A DNA stretch of 64,000 nt. Source: Pantoea rwandensis (GTDB taxonomy: Bacteria > Pseudomonadota > Gammaproteobacteria > Enterobacterales > Enterobacteriaceae). Each line of letters begins with the position of its first letter. Within the stretch, counting starts at the first letter, position 1. The DNA lies in NCBI RefSeq assembly GCF_000759475.1, contig NZ_CP009454.1:1178001-1242000 (forward strand), given 5' to 3'. Shown here piece after piece: positions 50,813 to 60,129 of the stretch. A model generated the notes under the pieces. The model saw nothing but the letters and a program-made list of their open reading frames with translations, was not told where the DNA came from and ran no database searches. Both the position numbers and the translations under genes were made by a program.

Positions 50813-51901
50813 TTATGCGGTCTCGGCGACGTTGGCTTTGGCTTCGATGAATTGCACGACGGCTCGCGTCACGTCAGCGGTATTGGCGGTGCCACCGACA
50901 TCCGGCGTCAGAATGCCCTGTTCGCACACGTACTCAATGCCTTCCATGATCAGCGCTGCCGCATCAGGTTCGCCGAGGTGATCCAGCATCTGCACGGCAG
51001 TCCAGAAGGTGGCAATCGGGTTAGCGATGCCTTTGCCGGTGATATCAAACGCCGAGCCATGAATCGGTTCGAACATGGAAGGGAAACGGCGTTGTGGATC
51101 GATATTGGCGGTCGGTGCCACGCCCAGACTGCCCGCCAACGCACCGGCCAGATCGGAGAGGATGTCGGCGTGTAGGTTAGTGGCGACAATGGTGTCCAGC
51201 GTCTGCGGGTGCAGCGTCATGCGGTGCGTCATCGCATCGACCAGCATTTTGTCCCACTGCACATCCGGGAACTCCAGCGCCACTTCAGCGGCAATCTCAT
51301 CCCACATCACCATGCCGTGACGCTGGGCGTTCGATTTAGTCACCACGGTCAGCAGTTTGCGTGGACGCGACTGCGCCAGTTTAAAGGCATAACGCATGAT
51401 GCGGGTGACACCAACGCGGGTGAAGATCGCCACTTCGGTGCCCACTTCTTCCGGCAAGCCACGGTGCGCACGACCGCCGTTACCGGAATATTCACCTTCT
51501 GAGTTCTCACGTACGATGACCCAATCCAGATCGCCTGGACCACGGTTGCGCAGCGGCGAGGTGACCCCCGGCAGAATTTTGGTTGGACGCACGTTGGCGT
51601 ACTGGTCGAAGCCCTGGCAAATCGGCAGACGCAGGCCCCACAGCGTAATGTGGTCAGGCACATCCGGCGCACCTACCGCACCGAAGTAAATGGCATCGAA
51701 TTTTTTCAGCGTGTTCAGGCCATCTTCCGGCATCATCACGCCATGTTTTTTGTAGTAATCCGAACCCCAGTCAAACGTCTGCACATCAAACTTCAACTGT
51801 GGATTTTGACGCGTCAGCGCCTGCAGCACTTCCACGCCCGCTGAAATCACTTCCGGGCCGATACCGTCGGCAGGAATCGCGGCAATTTTGTAGTTACGCA
51901 T
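50813..51901 (-). CDS. ttuC: Tartrate dehydrogenase/decarboxylase (D-malate dehydrogenase family)
   Basis: A 362-residue NAD-dependent oxidative decarboxylase of the isocitrate/isopropylmalate dehydrogenase fold. ADGIGPEV starts the Rossmann part; the substrate site has RENSEGEYSGNGGRAH, and TKSNAQRHGMVMWDE and NLHADILSDLAGALAGSLG supply metal and Lys/Asp residues. ATG 51901 follows GGAGAAG; the in-frame frame from 51919 overlaps the transporter end. It acts on tartrate to give oxaloglycolate/hydroxypyruvate or glycerate. Confidence 0.92.
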   Translation of the reverse strand: MRNYKIAAIPADGIGPEVISAGVEVLQALTRQNPQLKFDVQTFDWGSDYYKKHGVMMPEDGLNTLKKFDAIYFGAVGAPDVPDHITLWGLRLPICQGFDQYANVRPTKILPGVTSPLRNRGPGDLDWVIVRENSEGEYSGNGGRAHRGLPEEVGTEVAIFTRVGVTRIMRYAFKLAQSRPRKLLTVVTKSNAQRHGMVMWDEIAAEVALEFPDVQWDKMLVDAMTHRMTLHPQTLDTIVATNLHADILSDLAGALAGSLGVAPTANIDPQRRFPSMFEPIHGSAFDITGKGIANPIATFWTAVQMLDHLGEPDAAALIMEGIEYVCEQGILTPDVGGTANTADVTRAVVQFIEAKANVAETA

Positions 51902-51915
51902 AGTTACTTCTCCAA

Positions 51916-53226
51916 TCAATGAGTATGAGGATGAGGAATCTCTGCCGTTTGCGGTTTATTCGCTTTGGCAGACAGAATCAGAACGACGAGGGCGGAGAGC
52001 GCCAGCAGTCCGGCGACGAAATAAAGACCCCAGGTGTAGCTACCGGTTTGCTGGCGGATGACACCGATCATCATCGGGCCGACAAAACCGCCGAGGTTGC
52101 CGATGGAGTTAATGGTGGCGATACCTGCTGCGGCGGCCGGGCCGCTGAGGAACAGGGTTGGCATGCTCCAGAGTGGCGGTTTCGAGGCGCTGATCCCCAC
52201 GGTGACCAGCGTCAGGGCGATAATCACGGCAAACAGCGTGCTGACGTTACCAGCGTAAATCAGTCCGGCTGCGGCCAGTAAACAGGCACCAATCACATGC
52301 CAGCTGCGCTCTTTAGTGCGATCCGAGTGGCGTGCCCACAGGATCATCGCGATGACGCCGATCACTGCCGGGAAGGCGTTAAGGAAACCTATCTCCAGCG
52401 AGGAAGCACCAAAGCTGCGAATAATTTGCGGTGACCAGATGCCGAGGGTGTACAAGCCTGCGGACGTGCCGAAGTAGACCAACGCCAGCGCCAACACGCG
52501 CTTATCCGCCAGCCCGCGCCAGGCACTGCTGTGGCTCTGTTTTGCCGCACGCGCCAGCTCCTCAGCCTGCATGGTGTTTTCCAGCCACGCCCGCTCTTCG
52601 TCCGTCAGCCATTTGGCTTTGGCCGGACGATCGGTAAGGAAGAACAGCACCACCACGCCGAGCGCCAATGCTGGAATGGCTTCTAGCACAAACATCCACT
52701 GCCAGCCCGCGTAGCCCAGGAAGCCATGCATCTCCAGCAAGGCAGCGGAGATAGGCGAACCCAGCGCGGTCGAGAGTGGCGCCGCAGCCATAAAAATGGC
52801 CGTGACCTGCGCCCGTTTAGCCGCCGGAAACCAGTAGCTGAGATAGAGGATGATGCCGGGGAAGAAGCCGGCCTCCGCCACACCGAGCAGGAATCGCAAG
52901 GTGTAGAAGCTGGTGGTGCCTTGCACAAAGGCCATGCAGCCGGAGACCAATCCCCAGGTGATCATCACGCGGGCAATCCAGATCCGCGCACCGACTTTAT
53001 GCAGAATTAAATTCGACGGTACTTCGAACAAGAAATAACCGAGGAAAAAGATTCCCGCACCCAAACCAAATACCGTGGGCGAGAAACCTAAATCCTGATT
53101 CATGGTTAACGCGGCAAAACCAATGTTGACGCGATCGAGAAAGGCGATGAAGTAGAGCAGCATGATGAAGGGCACAATGCGTAACGTCACTTTACGCATC
53201 ACCCTTTTTTCGAGGTGAGAGTTCAT
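51916..53226 (-). CDS. ttuB: MFS anion:cation symporter, tartrate type
   Basis: A 436-residue transporter of the ACS family with about 12 membrane segments. Motifs: LLYFIAFLDRVNIGFAAL near the start and LLGVAEAGFFPGIILYLSYWFP. It is the first gene of ttuBCD, divergent from the LysR gene, and probably imports tartrate or a related dicarboxylate. ATG 53226. Confidence 0.9.
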   Translation of the reverse strand: MNSHLEKRVMRKVTLRIVPFIMLLYFIAFLDRVNIGFAALTMNQDLGFSPTVFGLGAGIFFLGYFLFEVPSNLILHKVGARIWIARVMITWGLVSGCMAFVQGTTSFYTLRFLLGVAEAGFFPGIILYLSYWFPAAKRAQVTAIFMAAAPLSTALGSPISAALLEMHGFLGYAGWQWMFVLEAIPALALGVVVLFFLTDRPAKAKWLTDEERAWLENTMQAEELARAAKQSHSSAWRGLADKRVLALALVYFGTSAGLYTLGIWSPQIIRSFGASSLEIGFLNAFPAVIGVIAMILWARHSDRTKERSWHVIGACLLAAAGLIYAGNVSTLFAVIIALTLVTVGISASKPPLWSMPTLFLSGPAAAAGIATINSIGNLGGFVGPMMIGVIRQQTGSYTWGLYFVAGLLALSALVVLILSAKANKPQTAEIPHPHTH

Positions 53227-53356
53227 ATTAAAGTGCTCCAGATTGTGTAGGGTGGTGTTATTTTTTTGTAATCGAGTTCAGTATGCAGTTTTGACCTGGC
53301 GGATCATCAAGAGTGGATTATATAAAGTATTTGAATAATCGAATGGCGAGGGAAAT

Positions 53357-54265
53357 GTGGATATAAATCAACTGCGTTGTTTTGTGGCAGTGGGTAAAGA
53401 ACTCCATTTTGGTCGGGCAGCCCAAAGAATGGAAATGATGCCTGCGTCACTTTCTCGCTTCATTCGATTACTCGAAGAGGACCTCGGCGTACGTTTGTTG
53501 AACCGTTCAACACGCAACGTTTCTTTAACGGCAGAGGGCGCGATATTTTTTGACGAAGCCAGCAAATTAATCGATCAATTTGATGCGCTGGCCCTGCGTT
53601 TTAAAGTGGGATTAAAAGATGAGCGCCGAACATTACGTATTGGTGCGATAGACAGCGCGGCGCGAGGATTAGTGCCCGCCTTGTTAAACTTATTTATCCC
53701 ACTGCATCCCACCAGCGATATTCATATTATCGAAGATAAAACCGTCAATCTGATCCCGAAATTAAAATCAGGCTGGTTGGATATGATTATTATTCGTGCG
53801 CCGCAGGTGATTGATGCCTCACTGGCCATGCGCTTTATTACCCGCGAAAGCTGCGTGCTGGCGGTGCCACACAATCATCCGCTGGCGGGGAGAACGCAGG
53901 TCGCCGTGGAAGATTTTCAGCATGAAGCGATGATTATCCCTGACCGCCGTACCCGACCACACAGTCACGATCTCACCATGAGTTTGTTTAAACAGGCGGG
54001 ATTAACGCCTCACATCGCGCAGTTCGCTGAAGAGAAACAGACCATTTTAAGTTTGGTTGGGGCGGGATTAGGGCTGGCAGTGGTACCCGCATCCTATCGC
54101 ACCATGAACAGCGAAAGCGTCAGCTATATTGCATTGGCCTTGCCAGAGCAAATAAAAGGTCTGCCGCTGAGTATTGCCTGGCAAAAAGGCAATGAAGATG
54201 ATTATCTGCGAGAGATGCTGCGCCTGTTAAATGACAACAAGCGCGAGCTGACTGAAAAACTGTGA
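53357..54265 (+). CDS. ttuA: LysR-type regulator of the tartrate genes, GTG start
   Basis: A 302-residue LysR regulator. N-terminal winged HTH (LRCFVAVGKELHFGRAAQRM … MMPASLSRFIRLLEEDLGVRLLNRSTR) and a periplasmic-binding-like effector domain. GTG 53357 has GAGGGAA upstream. The ATG at 53355 is in another frame. Divergent from ttuB across 130 bp. An effector-binding regulator that activates ttuBCD is the expected role, by analogy with Agrobacterium ttuA. Confidence 0.88.
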   Translation: MDINQLRCFVAVGKELHFGRAAQRMEMMPASLSRFIRLLEEDLGVRLLNRSTRNVSLTAEGAIFFDEASKLIDQFDALALRFKVGLKDERRTLRIGAIDSAARGLVPALLNLFIPLHPTSDIHIIEDKTVNLIPKLKSGWLDMIIIRAPQVIDASLAMRFITRESCVLAVPHNHPLAGRTQVAVEDFQHEAMIIPDRRTRPHSHDLTMSLFKQAGLTPHIAQFAEEKQTILSLVGAGLGLAVVPASYRTMNSESVSYIALALPEQIKGLPLSIAWQKGNEDDYLREMLRLLNDNKRELTEKL

Positions 54266-54272
54266 TGAATGC

Positions 54273-55316
54273 TTAACTAAATTCCGATTCCGGCGGGCAG
54301 TTCTCGCGAATATATATATTAAACGGCGTATAGCTGCCCGGGCTTTTATCACTTTCCACCCGATTGAAATGCACAGCAATAATTTCCAGCGCACGGCGTG
54401 CTTCTTCATGCGGATTTTGGTCGATAATCACATCGATGACCCCTTCACGCAGCATACGACGACGCTCGGTAGTTAATTCATGGGTAATTAATACCATTTG
54501 CTGTTCCAGCCCAAGGGACTTAATCGCTTGTGTGATATTGGTATTACCTGCTGAAACATTATAAATGCCGCGAATATTCGGATTATTTTGTAATGCTCTG
54601 CGCACCACTTCACCGGCACGGGTTTGATCTTCACCACTCTCCAGTGTTTCGCTGATCGCAAATAACGGGAAGCGCTCACGCAGCACTGAGCGAAACCCCA
54701 TCTCGCGCTCCTCGTGCCCAATCATGTGCTGCATCCCCAACACCACCAACACCTCTCCGCCCTGACTGCCGCAAAAGCGGCCCATGAGTTCCCCGGCGGC
54801 GCGGCCCATTTGACGGTTGTCCGGCCCCACATAAGCGATTCGCCCGCTGGTGGGAATGTCCGTAACCAGCGTCACCACCGGGGTTTTGGCGGATATCTGT
54901 CTTAGCGCCTCTGCAACGTCAGGATCGTTGGGACAGACCACAATCATCGCGTCATTCACCGAGGCAATCTGGTGAATCTGCTTGATGGTGCCCTGCGGTT
55001 TAGTCAGGTCGAGATAGTGAATAAAACAGTTAAGACGCATTTCCGACAGCGTGGCGCCGATATCGGCGAAGGCATTACGCAGGCCGCGATAAAAGGGATT
55101 CTTCGGCGACTGCATCAGTACCGCCACGCGCAGCATCGGCAAATAGCCGCGAAACAGCACGCGATCCACATTGAGCTTATTGGCCCACTCCAGCACTTTG
55201 GCTTCCCGCGCGGGTGAGACACCGCCACGTCGGTTCATCACCCGATCAACGGTACTTAAACTGACGCCTGCGGCGGCAGCTATCTGATCCAACGTGGTTT
55301 TTTTGATGTCGCTCAC
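54273..55316 (-). CDS. LacI-family transcriptional regulator, GTG start
   Basis: A 347-residue repressor. HTH: TLDQIAAAAGVSLSTVDRVMNRRGGV. The effector domain resembles sugar-binding proteins (LRVAVLMQSPKNPFYRGLRN, GRIAYVGPDNRQMGRAAGELM), close to regulators of cyclitol or pentose genes. GTG 55316 starts the frame; the overlapping ATG at 55318 is out of frame. Divergent from the dehydrogenase-SDR-binding-protein genes, so it probably controls them. No operator was confidently found by eye. Confidence 0.88.
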   Translation of the reverse strand: MSDIKKTTLDQIAAAAGVSLSTVDRVMNRRGGVSPAREAKVLEWANKLNVDRVLFRGYLPMLRVAVLMQSPKNPFYRGLRNAFADIGATLSEMRLNCFIHYLDLTKPQGTIKQIHQIASVNDAMIVVCPNDPDVAEALRQISAKTPVVTLVTDIPTSGRIAYVGPDNRQMGRAAGELMGRFCGSQGGEVLVVLGMQHMIGHEEREMGFRSVLRERFPLFAISETLESGEDQTRAGEVVRRALQNNPNIRGIYNVSAGNTNITQAIKSLGLEQQMVLITHELTTERRRMLREGVIDVIIDQNPHEEARRALEIIAVHFNRVESDKSPGSYTPFNIYIRENCPPESEFS

Positions 55317-55555
55317 ATTAATTATCCGTTTTGAAGGGAAACCATCATTGCGTGAATGTTTACCGCCAATTCAGCATTTGATCAACATTTATGCATCAAT
55401 TAATTTCAAAGGGTGATGTGCGTAGAGTTTATTTAACGATTCGATGAATTTCGCAGGCCAATAATCAGCGCAGAAACCGGTCTTTATTTAAAAGTTAAAG
55501 ATAAAAGTGCGTGAATTATTCAGCCAATGCCACTCTTTTTATTTCAGGAGTTAAC

Positions 55556-56587
55556 ATGACGCAATTAACAGGTATTGCGCTGCTCGGTGCGGGCCGGATG
55601 GCGAAAGTACACGCGGCAGCGATTCGCCAGGCAGGTGGGCAGATTGTGGCGGTGTACGATCCGGTTAGCGCCGCAGCAGATGCGATGGCAGCAGAAACCG
55701 GAGCGGCGGTGGCATCGAGCGCGGCAGCGGCCATCAGTCACCCTCAGGTCAGCGCCGTGGTGATCGCCACCTCGTCAGATACCCATGTGGAACTGATCAT
55801 TGCGGCCGTCAATGCCGGTAAACCGGTACTGTGTGAAAAGCCGATCGCCAGCAGCCTGGCGGATGCGCGGCATTGCATTGAGATCATCGGCAGCGAGGCC
55901 GCTCAGCGGGTGTTTCTTGGCTTCAATCGTCGCTTTGACCGTGGGCATGCCTCGGTGCGCCATGCGGTACAGGCCGGTGAGATTGGTCGTCTTGAGCAAC
56001 TGACCATCACCAGTCGCGATCCCTTCCCGCCGCCGCTGGAATACATTCCACGCTCCGGCGGCCTGTTCCGCGACATGATGATCCACGATTTCGATATGGC
56101 ACGCGGCATTGTCGGCAAAGAGTTTGTCAGTATCACCGCGCACGGATCGTCGATTATCGATCCCGAAATCGGTCGCCTGGAAGATGTGGATACTGCCAGC
56201 GTGACGTTACTGGCGGAGGACGGCACACTCGTCACTATCCTCAACTCCCGCCGCTGCAGCTATGGCTTTGACCAACGCATTGAAGCCTTTGGTGCCAGCG
56301 GCATGGTGATGTCCGATAACCCGCGCCAGTCTGGCTTTACCCGCTATGCACCAGATGCGCCGGGCTGTGCCGCACCGATTCTTGAATTCTTTATGGAGCG
56401 CTACGGCCCCAGCTATGTGGAGGAGATGCGGCTGTTCCTGGAGTGTGCACAGAGCGGCAAACCAATGCCGGTCAATGCATTGGACGGACTGAAAGCCGCA
56501 CTGCTCGCAGAAGCTGCCACCGAATCACTCAGACTGGGTAAAACCCTGCACCTCACTGGATTAGATCAGGAGTTCCATCATGCGTAA
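55556..56587 (+). CDS. Gfo/Idh/MocA-family dehydrogenase
   Basis: A 343-residue NAD(P)-dependent dehydrogenase. Rossmann motif LLGAGRMAKVHAAAI near residue 10; CEKPIASSLADARHC contains the family EKP motif; DRGHASVRHAV and GGLFRDMMIHDFDMARGIVG give the catalytic Asp/His region. Related to inositol 2-dehydrogenase IolG. ATG 55556 has CAGGAG five bases upstream. It overlaps the next gene by 8 bp. The sugar or cyclitol is unknown. Confidence 0.9.
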   Translation: MTQLTGIALLGAGRMAKVHAAAIRQAGGQIVAVYDPVSAAADAMAAETGAAVASSAAAAISHPQVSAVVIATSSDTHVELIIAAVNAGKPVLCEKPIASSLADARHCIEIIGSEAAQRVFLGFNRRFDRGHASVRHAVQAGEIGRLEQLTITSRDPFPPPLEYIPRSGGLFRDMMIHDFDMARGIVGKEFVSITAHGSSIIDPEIGRLEDVDTASVTLLAEDGTLVTILNSRRCSYGFDQRIEAFGASGMVMSDNPRQSGFTRYAPDAPGCAAPILEFFMERYGPSYVEEMRLFLECAQSGKPMPVNALDGLKAALLAEAATESLRLGKTLHLTGLDQEFHHA

Positions 56588-57374
56588 CACTGCTGGCCGA
56601 CATACGAATACCATTGCCATCGTGACCGGTGGCGCACAGGGCGTGGGTTTTGCCATCGCACGTCAACTGGTACGGGAGGGTTGCACACGATTGATCCTTG
56701 CCGGGCGTGATGCAGAGAAGGGCGCGCGTGCCAGTGCCAAACTGGCTGAACGGGGCGCCACCGCGCAGTTCGTCGCGCTGGATTTGCAGAATGTGGATGC
56801 GTGCCTGGCATTAACCGAGCGGGCGGTCGCTGCCTTTGGCGACGTGAACGTGCTGGTAAATGCCGCCGCACTGGGCGCACGCGGCACACTGGTGGATACC
56901 CCAGTGGCACTCTGGGATCAGATGTTCAATACCAACGCGCGCGCACCTTTCTTTCTGATGCAAGGCTTTGTGCGCCATCGGCTGGCTCAGGGTGGCAGTG
57001 GGGCGATCGTCAATATCCTGTCGCAGTGCGCGCACTGTGGGCAATCCTATCTGGCACCCTATTCCGCCTCTAAAGGCGCGCTCGCCACGCTGACTAAAAA
57101 CGTAGCCAATGCCTATCGCGGCAACCGTATTCGCTGCAATGCCATTTTGCCCGGCTGGATGGACACGCCAGGCGAGGATCTCACCCAACGAAAATATCAC
57201 GGCGCGACAGATGGCTGGCTGGAACGTGCCGAGGCCTCGCAGCCGATGGGACAGCTTTGTAAGCCGCAGCAGTTGGCAAGCCTCGCCAGCTATCTGCTCA
57301 GTCAGGAAGCCGGTGTGATGACCGGTGCATTAATCGATTACGACCAGAATGTTGCCGGTGCTTATCCCGAGTAA
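56580..57374 (+). CDS. Short-chain dehydrogenase/reductase
   Basis: A 264-residue SDR. NAD(P) loop TGGAQGVGFAIA, NAAALG, and catalytic Tyr/Lys in YSASKGAL with Ser in NILSQCAH. Overlaps the dehydrogenase gene by 8 bp, implying sequential oxidations of one substrate. No signal peptide. The reaction is unknown. Confidence 0.92.
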   Translation: MRNTAGRHTNTIAIVTGGAQGVGFAIARQLVREGCTRLILAGRDAEKGARASAKLAERGATAQFVALDLQNVDACLALTERAVAAFGDVNVLVNAAALGARGTLVDTPVALWDQMFNTNARAPFFLMQGFVRHRLAQGGSGAIVNILSQCAHCGQSYLAPYSASKGALATLTKNVANAYRGNRIRCNAILPGWMDTPGEDLTQRKYHGATDGWLERAEASQPMGQLCKPQQLASLASYLLSQEAGVMTGALIDYDQNVAGAYPE

Positions 57375-57422
57375 GGATGCGCCGATTCTGCCCCCTACAA
57401 ATCCATACAATAAGGTCAGATT

Positions 57423-58352
57423 ATGCAATTAAAAAAACACCTTACCGCACTGGCACTGCTGTGCGCGCTACCCGTGAGCGTGATGGCGAAAGATCTCAGC
57501 ATTGGGGTCAGCATGGATCACTTCGACGATAACTTTCAGACCATCCTGCGCCAGGCGATGGCGAGCAAAATGAAACAGCTTGGTGATGTTCAGGGACAGT
57601 TTGAGGATGCGAAAGGGGATTCCGCACAGCAGTTGCAGCAGGTGGAATCCTTTATCGGCCAGGGCGTTGACGCCATCATCGTCACGCCTACCGATACCCA
57701 GGCAATGAAACCGATTATCGCACTGGCACAGCGATCTAACGTGCCGCTGGTATTCGTTAACCGTCGGCCAGAAACCCCGTTGAGTGATCGCATGGCCTAT
57801 GTTGGATCGGAGCCACGTCTGGCTGGAAAAATACAAATGGAAGCACTGGCGAAGAAGATGGGGGATAAAGGCAATGTGATGATCCTGATGGGGAATCTGT
57901 CGGGCGAAGATACCCGCGAACGCACTAAAGGGGTAGAAGAGGTGATTGCGCAGCATCCGGGCATGAAGGTGCTGGATAAGCAATCCGCGCTGTACTTCCG
58001 CAAAGAAGCCAATGATGTCACCACCAACTGGCTGCTTACCGGCCAGGATATCAACGCCATCGTCGCCAACAATGATGAGATGGCGATCGGTGCCATTCTG
58101 GCACTCAAGCAGGCGGGCGCGAAGAACGTGCAGGTGGCGGGCATTGACGGCACACCGGATGCGTTGCAGTTCATCAAGAGTGGCGAGATGAGCCTGACGG
58201 TGTTTCAGGATGCAAAAGGTCAGGGCGATGGTGCGGTGCAATCGGCGGTTGCGTTGGTGAAAGGCGAGAAGGTGGCGAAGGATACCTTTATTCCTTATCA
58301 ACTGATTACCCGGGAAAATTACAGTGAGTTTGCACAGAATAAGGTGCGCTAA
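57423..58352 (+). CDS. Periplasmic sugar/cyclitol-binding protein, no ABC partners here
   Basis: A 309-residue ribose-binding-like protein. Signal peptide ends at VSVMAKD; the fold begins LSIGVSMDHFDDNFQTI and contains DAIIVTPTDTQAM and VAGIDGTPDAL. It would capture a sugar or inositol-like ligand. ATPase and permease genes of its importer are absent on both sides; the next gene is a LysR regulator. Transport may use components encoded elsewhere, or they were lost. Confidence 0.87.
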   Translation: MQLKKHLTALALLCALPVSVMAKDLSIGVSMDHFDDNFQTILRQAMASKMKQLGDVQGQFEDAKGDSAQQLQQVESFIGQGVDAIIVTPTDTQAMKPIIALAQRSNVPLVFVNRRPETPLSDRMAYVGSEPRLAGKIQMEALAKKMGDKGNVMILMGNLSGEDTRERTKGVEEVIAQHPGMKVLDKQSALYFRKEANDVTTNWLLTGQDINAIVANNDEMAIGAILALKQAGAKNVQVAGIDGTPDALQFIKSGEMSLTVFQDAKGQGDGAVQSAVALVKGEKVAKDTFIPYQLITRENYSEFAQNKVR

Positions 58353-58695
58353 ATATTAAGGTGCTGCTTCCGGTGCGCAGTAATGCGCACCCTGCAATGA
58401 CCGGTAGCGACCAATGTGCATCCTGAAATTATGAGCGCTGTGGATAGCCCTTGCAGCAGCAGAGGCGCTCTGGCCTCCACTATCGTGCCCCCTTTTACCA
58501 CACGCACTGAAGCTAAAGAGCAGGCCAGCCCCTGTACGACACCAGACTGCGTTGTCACCCGTCGCTTAACTGACGAGCATGACGACCACCGCGCAGTTTT
58601 TCCCGCAGTGGCTAATTCGCATAACTCTCTCTATGATGAATTTTTTCCCGCGTTATTGTCGGGAACGATCAGTGACTTAGGGAAGTAACCACGCG
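58353..58695. other. Gap with a hairpin, no gene seen
   Basis: A perfect 8-bp stem GGTGCGCA/TGCGCACC (58372-58391) lies 19 bases after the binding-protein stop and may end that transcript, though no T-run follows. Open frames on both strands here are short, not protein-like, and mostly mirror each other. Confidence 0.5.
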
Positions 58696-59658
58696 ATGAC
58701 TCTGTTAAACGACCTCGATCTGCGTCAGCTGGAAGCCTTCTCGGCGGTAATTTCAGCGGGCAGCGTTACGGCGGCTGCCAAAGCGCTCAATCGTTCGCAG
58801 CCCGCCGTCTCCCGCCTGATTCAGGAGCTGGAGCAGTCGCTGGGTTATCCGCTGTTTATCCGCAACGGCCCGCGTATTCACCCCTCGGAAGAAGCACTGC
58901 AGCTGCATCAGTATGTGCAGAAAGCGCTGCTGTCGCTGCAACAGATCCGACTCCGCGCACAAGAGATCGCGCATCAGCAGCATCGCCCGCTCAGTATTGC
59001 CGCCACGCCGGCACTGGCCGCCGGGTTGCTGCCCCAGGCGCTGGCGGCATTGAACCTGCAAAACAAAGTGCAGATTATCAGCGAATCGGCGGAGCAGACC
59101 GCGCATGCGGTGATCACCGCTGAAGCCGATATTGGATTATGTAGCTTGCCGCTGGAGCATCATGCGGTGGAGTTGCACTGGATTGGGCAATCACAGTGCG
59201 TGATTGCGCTGCCGGAAGAGGATGAACTGGCGGCACACAGTTCGCTCTCGCTGAGCCAGCTTGCTGGACGCCGTTTGATTGCGCCATGGAGTCCGCAACG
59301 CCTGCGTGGTCGTTACGAAAAAGCGCTGAAGAAAGTCAAAGCGCCACTGCTGGAAACCATCGAAACCAACTCCTCGGCGAATATTCTGGGCTGCGTGCGT
59401 GCCGGATTGGGCGTGGCGATCCTCGAACCGGTGACAGGCTGGGGCATGCCGCTGGCTGGGGTGGCAATCCGTCCGATTCAGGAAGACATTCCTTACTTCT
59501 TTGGCGTGATCACGCCGCAAGGTCGGCAGATTTCCAGCGCGGCCCAGGCGCTGGTGGAAGCGCTGGCAGACGTTGCGGCCGAGTTGCTGCCAGGATTTGA
59601 ACGCCTGCCCGCCAGCGAGCATCCGCGCATCATGCGAGTGATCAACCAGGAGTCATAG
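58696..59658 (+). CDS. LysR-type transcriptional regulator
   Basis: A 320-residue LysR regulator. HTH about 9-66 (LRQLEAFSAVISAGSVTAAAKALNRSQPAVSRLIQELEQSLGYPLF); effector domain from about 95. ATG 58696. It lies before a 470-bp repeat-bearing gap and the monooxygenase operon, which it may control; the distance makes this uncertain. Confidence 0.88.
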   Translation: MTLLNDLDLRQLEAFSAVISAGSVTAAAKALNRSQPAVSRLIQELEQSLGYPLFIRNGPRIHPSEEALQLHQYVQKALLSLQQIRLRAQEIAHQQHRPLSIAATPALAAGLLPQALAALNLQNKVQIISESAEQTAHAVITAEADIGLCSLPLEHHAVELHWIGQSQCVIALPEEDELAAHSSLSLSQLAGRRLIAPWSPQRLRGRYEKALKKVKAPLLETIETNSSANILGCVRAGLGVAILEPVTGWGMPLAGVAIRPIQEDIPYFFGVITPQGRQISSAAQALVEALADVAAELLPGFERLPASEHPRIMRVINQES

Positions 59659-60129
59659 CGGCACGCAACACGGCACGGGATGTTCCTTCCTGATCGTCGC
59701 GGCACGATTTATCGTGCATTTAACAGCAGCATCATCGCTTCAACAAGCGCGATAACTCGCGCCGCTACGCATCAGAACGGCATGCAACTCGGCACGGGAT
59801 GTTCCTACCTAATCGTAGCGGCATAATTTATCGTGCAATTAACAGCGGCATCATCGCTTCATCAACCGCGAAGGATTACCCGCCATTCAACGCTTATAAC
59901 TTTTTCGGCATAAGATATAAGAAATCCATTGGTCAAATCCTGAGCGAAAATCTTGACTCACATTTAGGGCAAGAGGATTATGCGAAAACTTAGCTCTTAC
60001 TATGCGTATTGATGATTGTTAGCTACCTATTATGCGTTTTATAGATAATAAAAAAGGTAGGGTCATCGGCGTGTTTTCATCGTTTTCGCTCGCTCTCAAC
60101 GCGATCGCTGACACCAGGGAAATCTCTCT
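59659..60129. repeat. Two about 100-bp direct repeats, 119 bp apart, and operon leader
   Basis: The copies start near 59660 and 59779 and share GGCACGGGATGTTCCT, ATCGT, GCGGCA, ATTTATCGTGCA, TTAACAGC and GGCATCATCGCTTCA. The first has a perfect GCACGATTTATCGTGC palindrome (59703-59718), partly decayed in the second. The rest (about 59880-60129) is AT-rich and holds the promoter of the monooxygenase operon. A 64-codon open frame starting in the second repeat is not protein-like. Confidence 0.65.

Noticed and set aside
58416..58688. 90-codon ORF before the LysR gene
   Set aside because: Low-complexity composition, no ribosome site, mirrored by an equally unconvincing frame on the other strand.
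59799..59993. 64-codon ORF in the repeat gap
   Set aside because: Starts within the direct repeat and has no conserved features.
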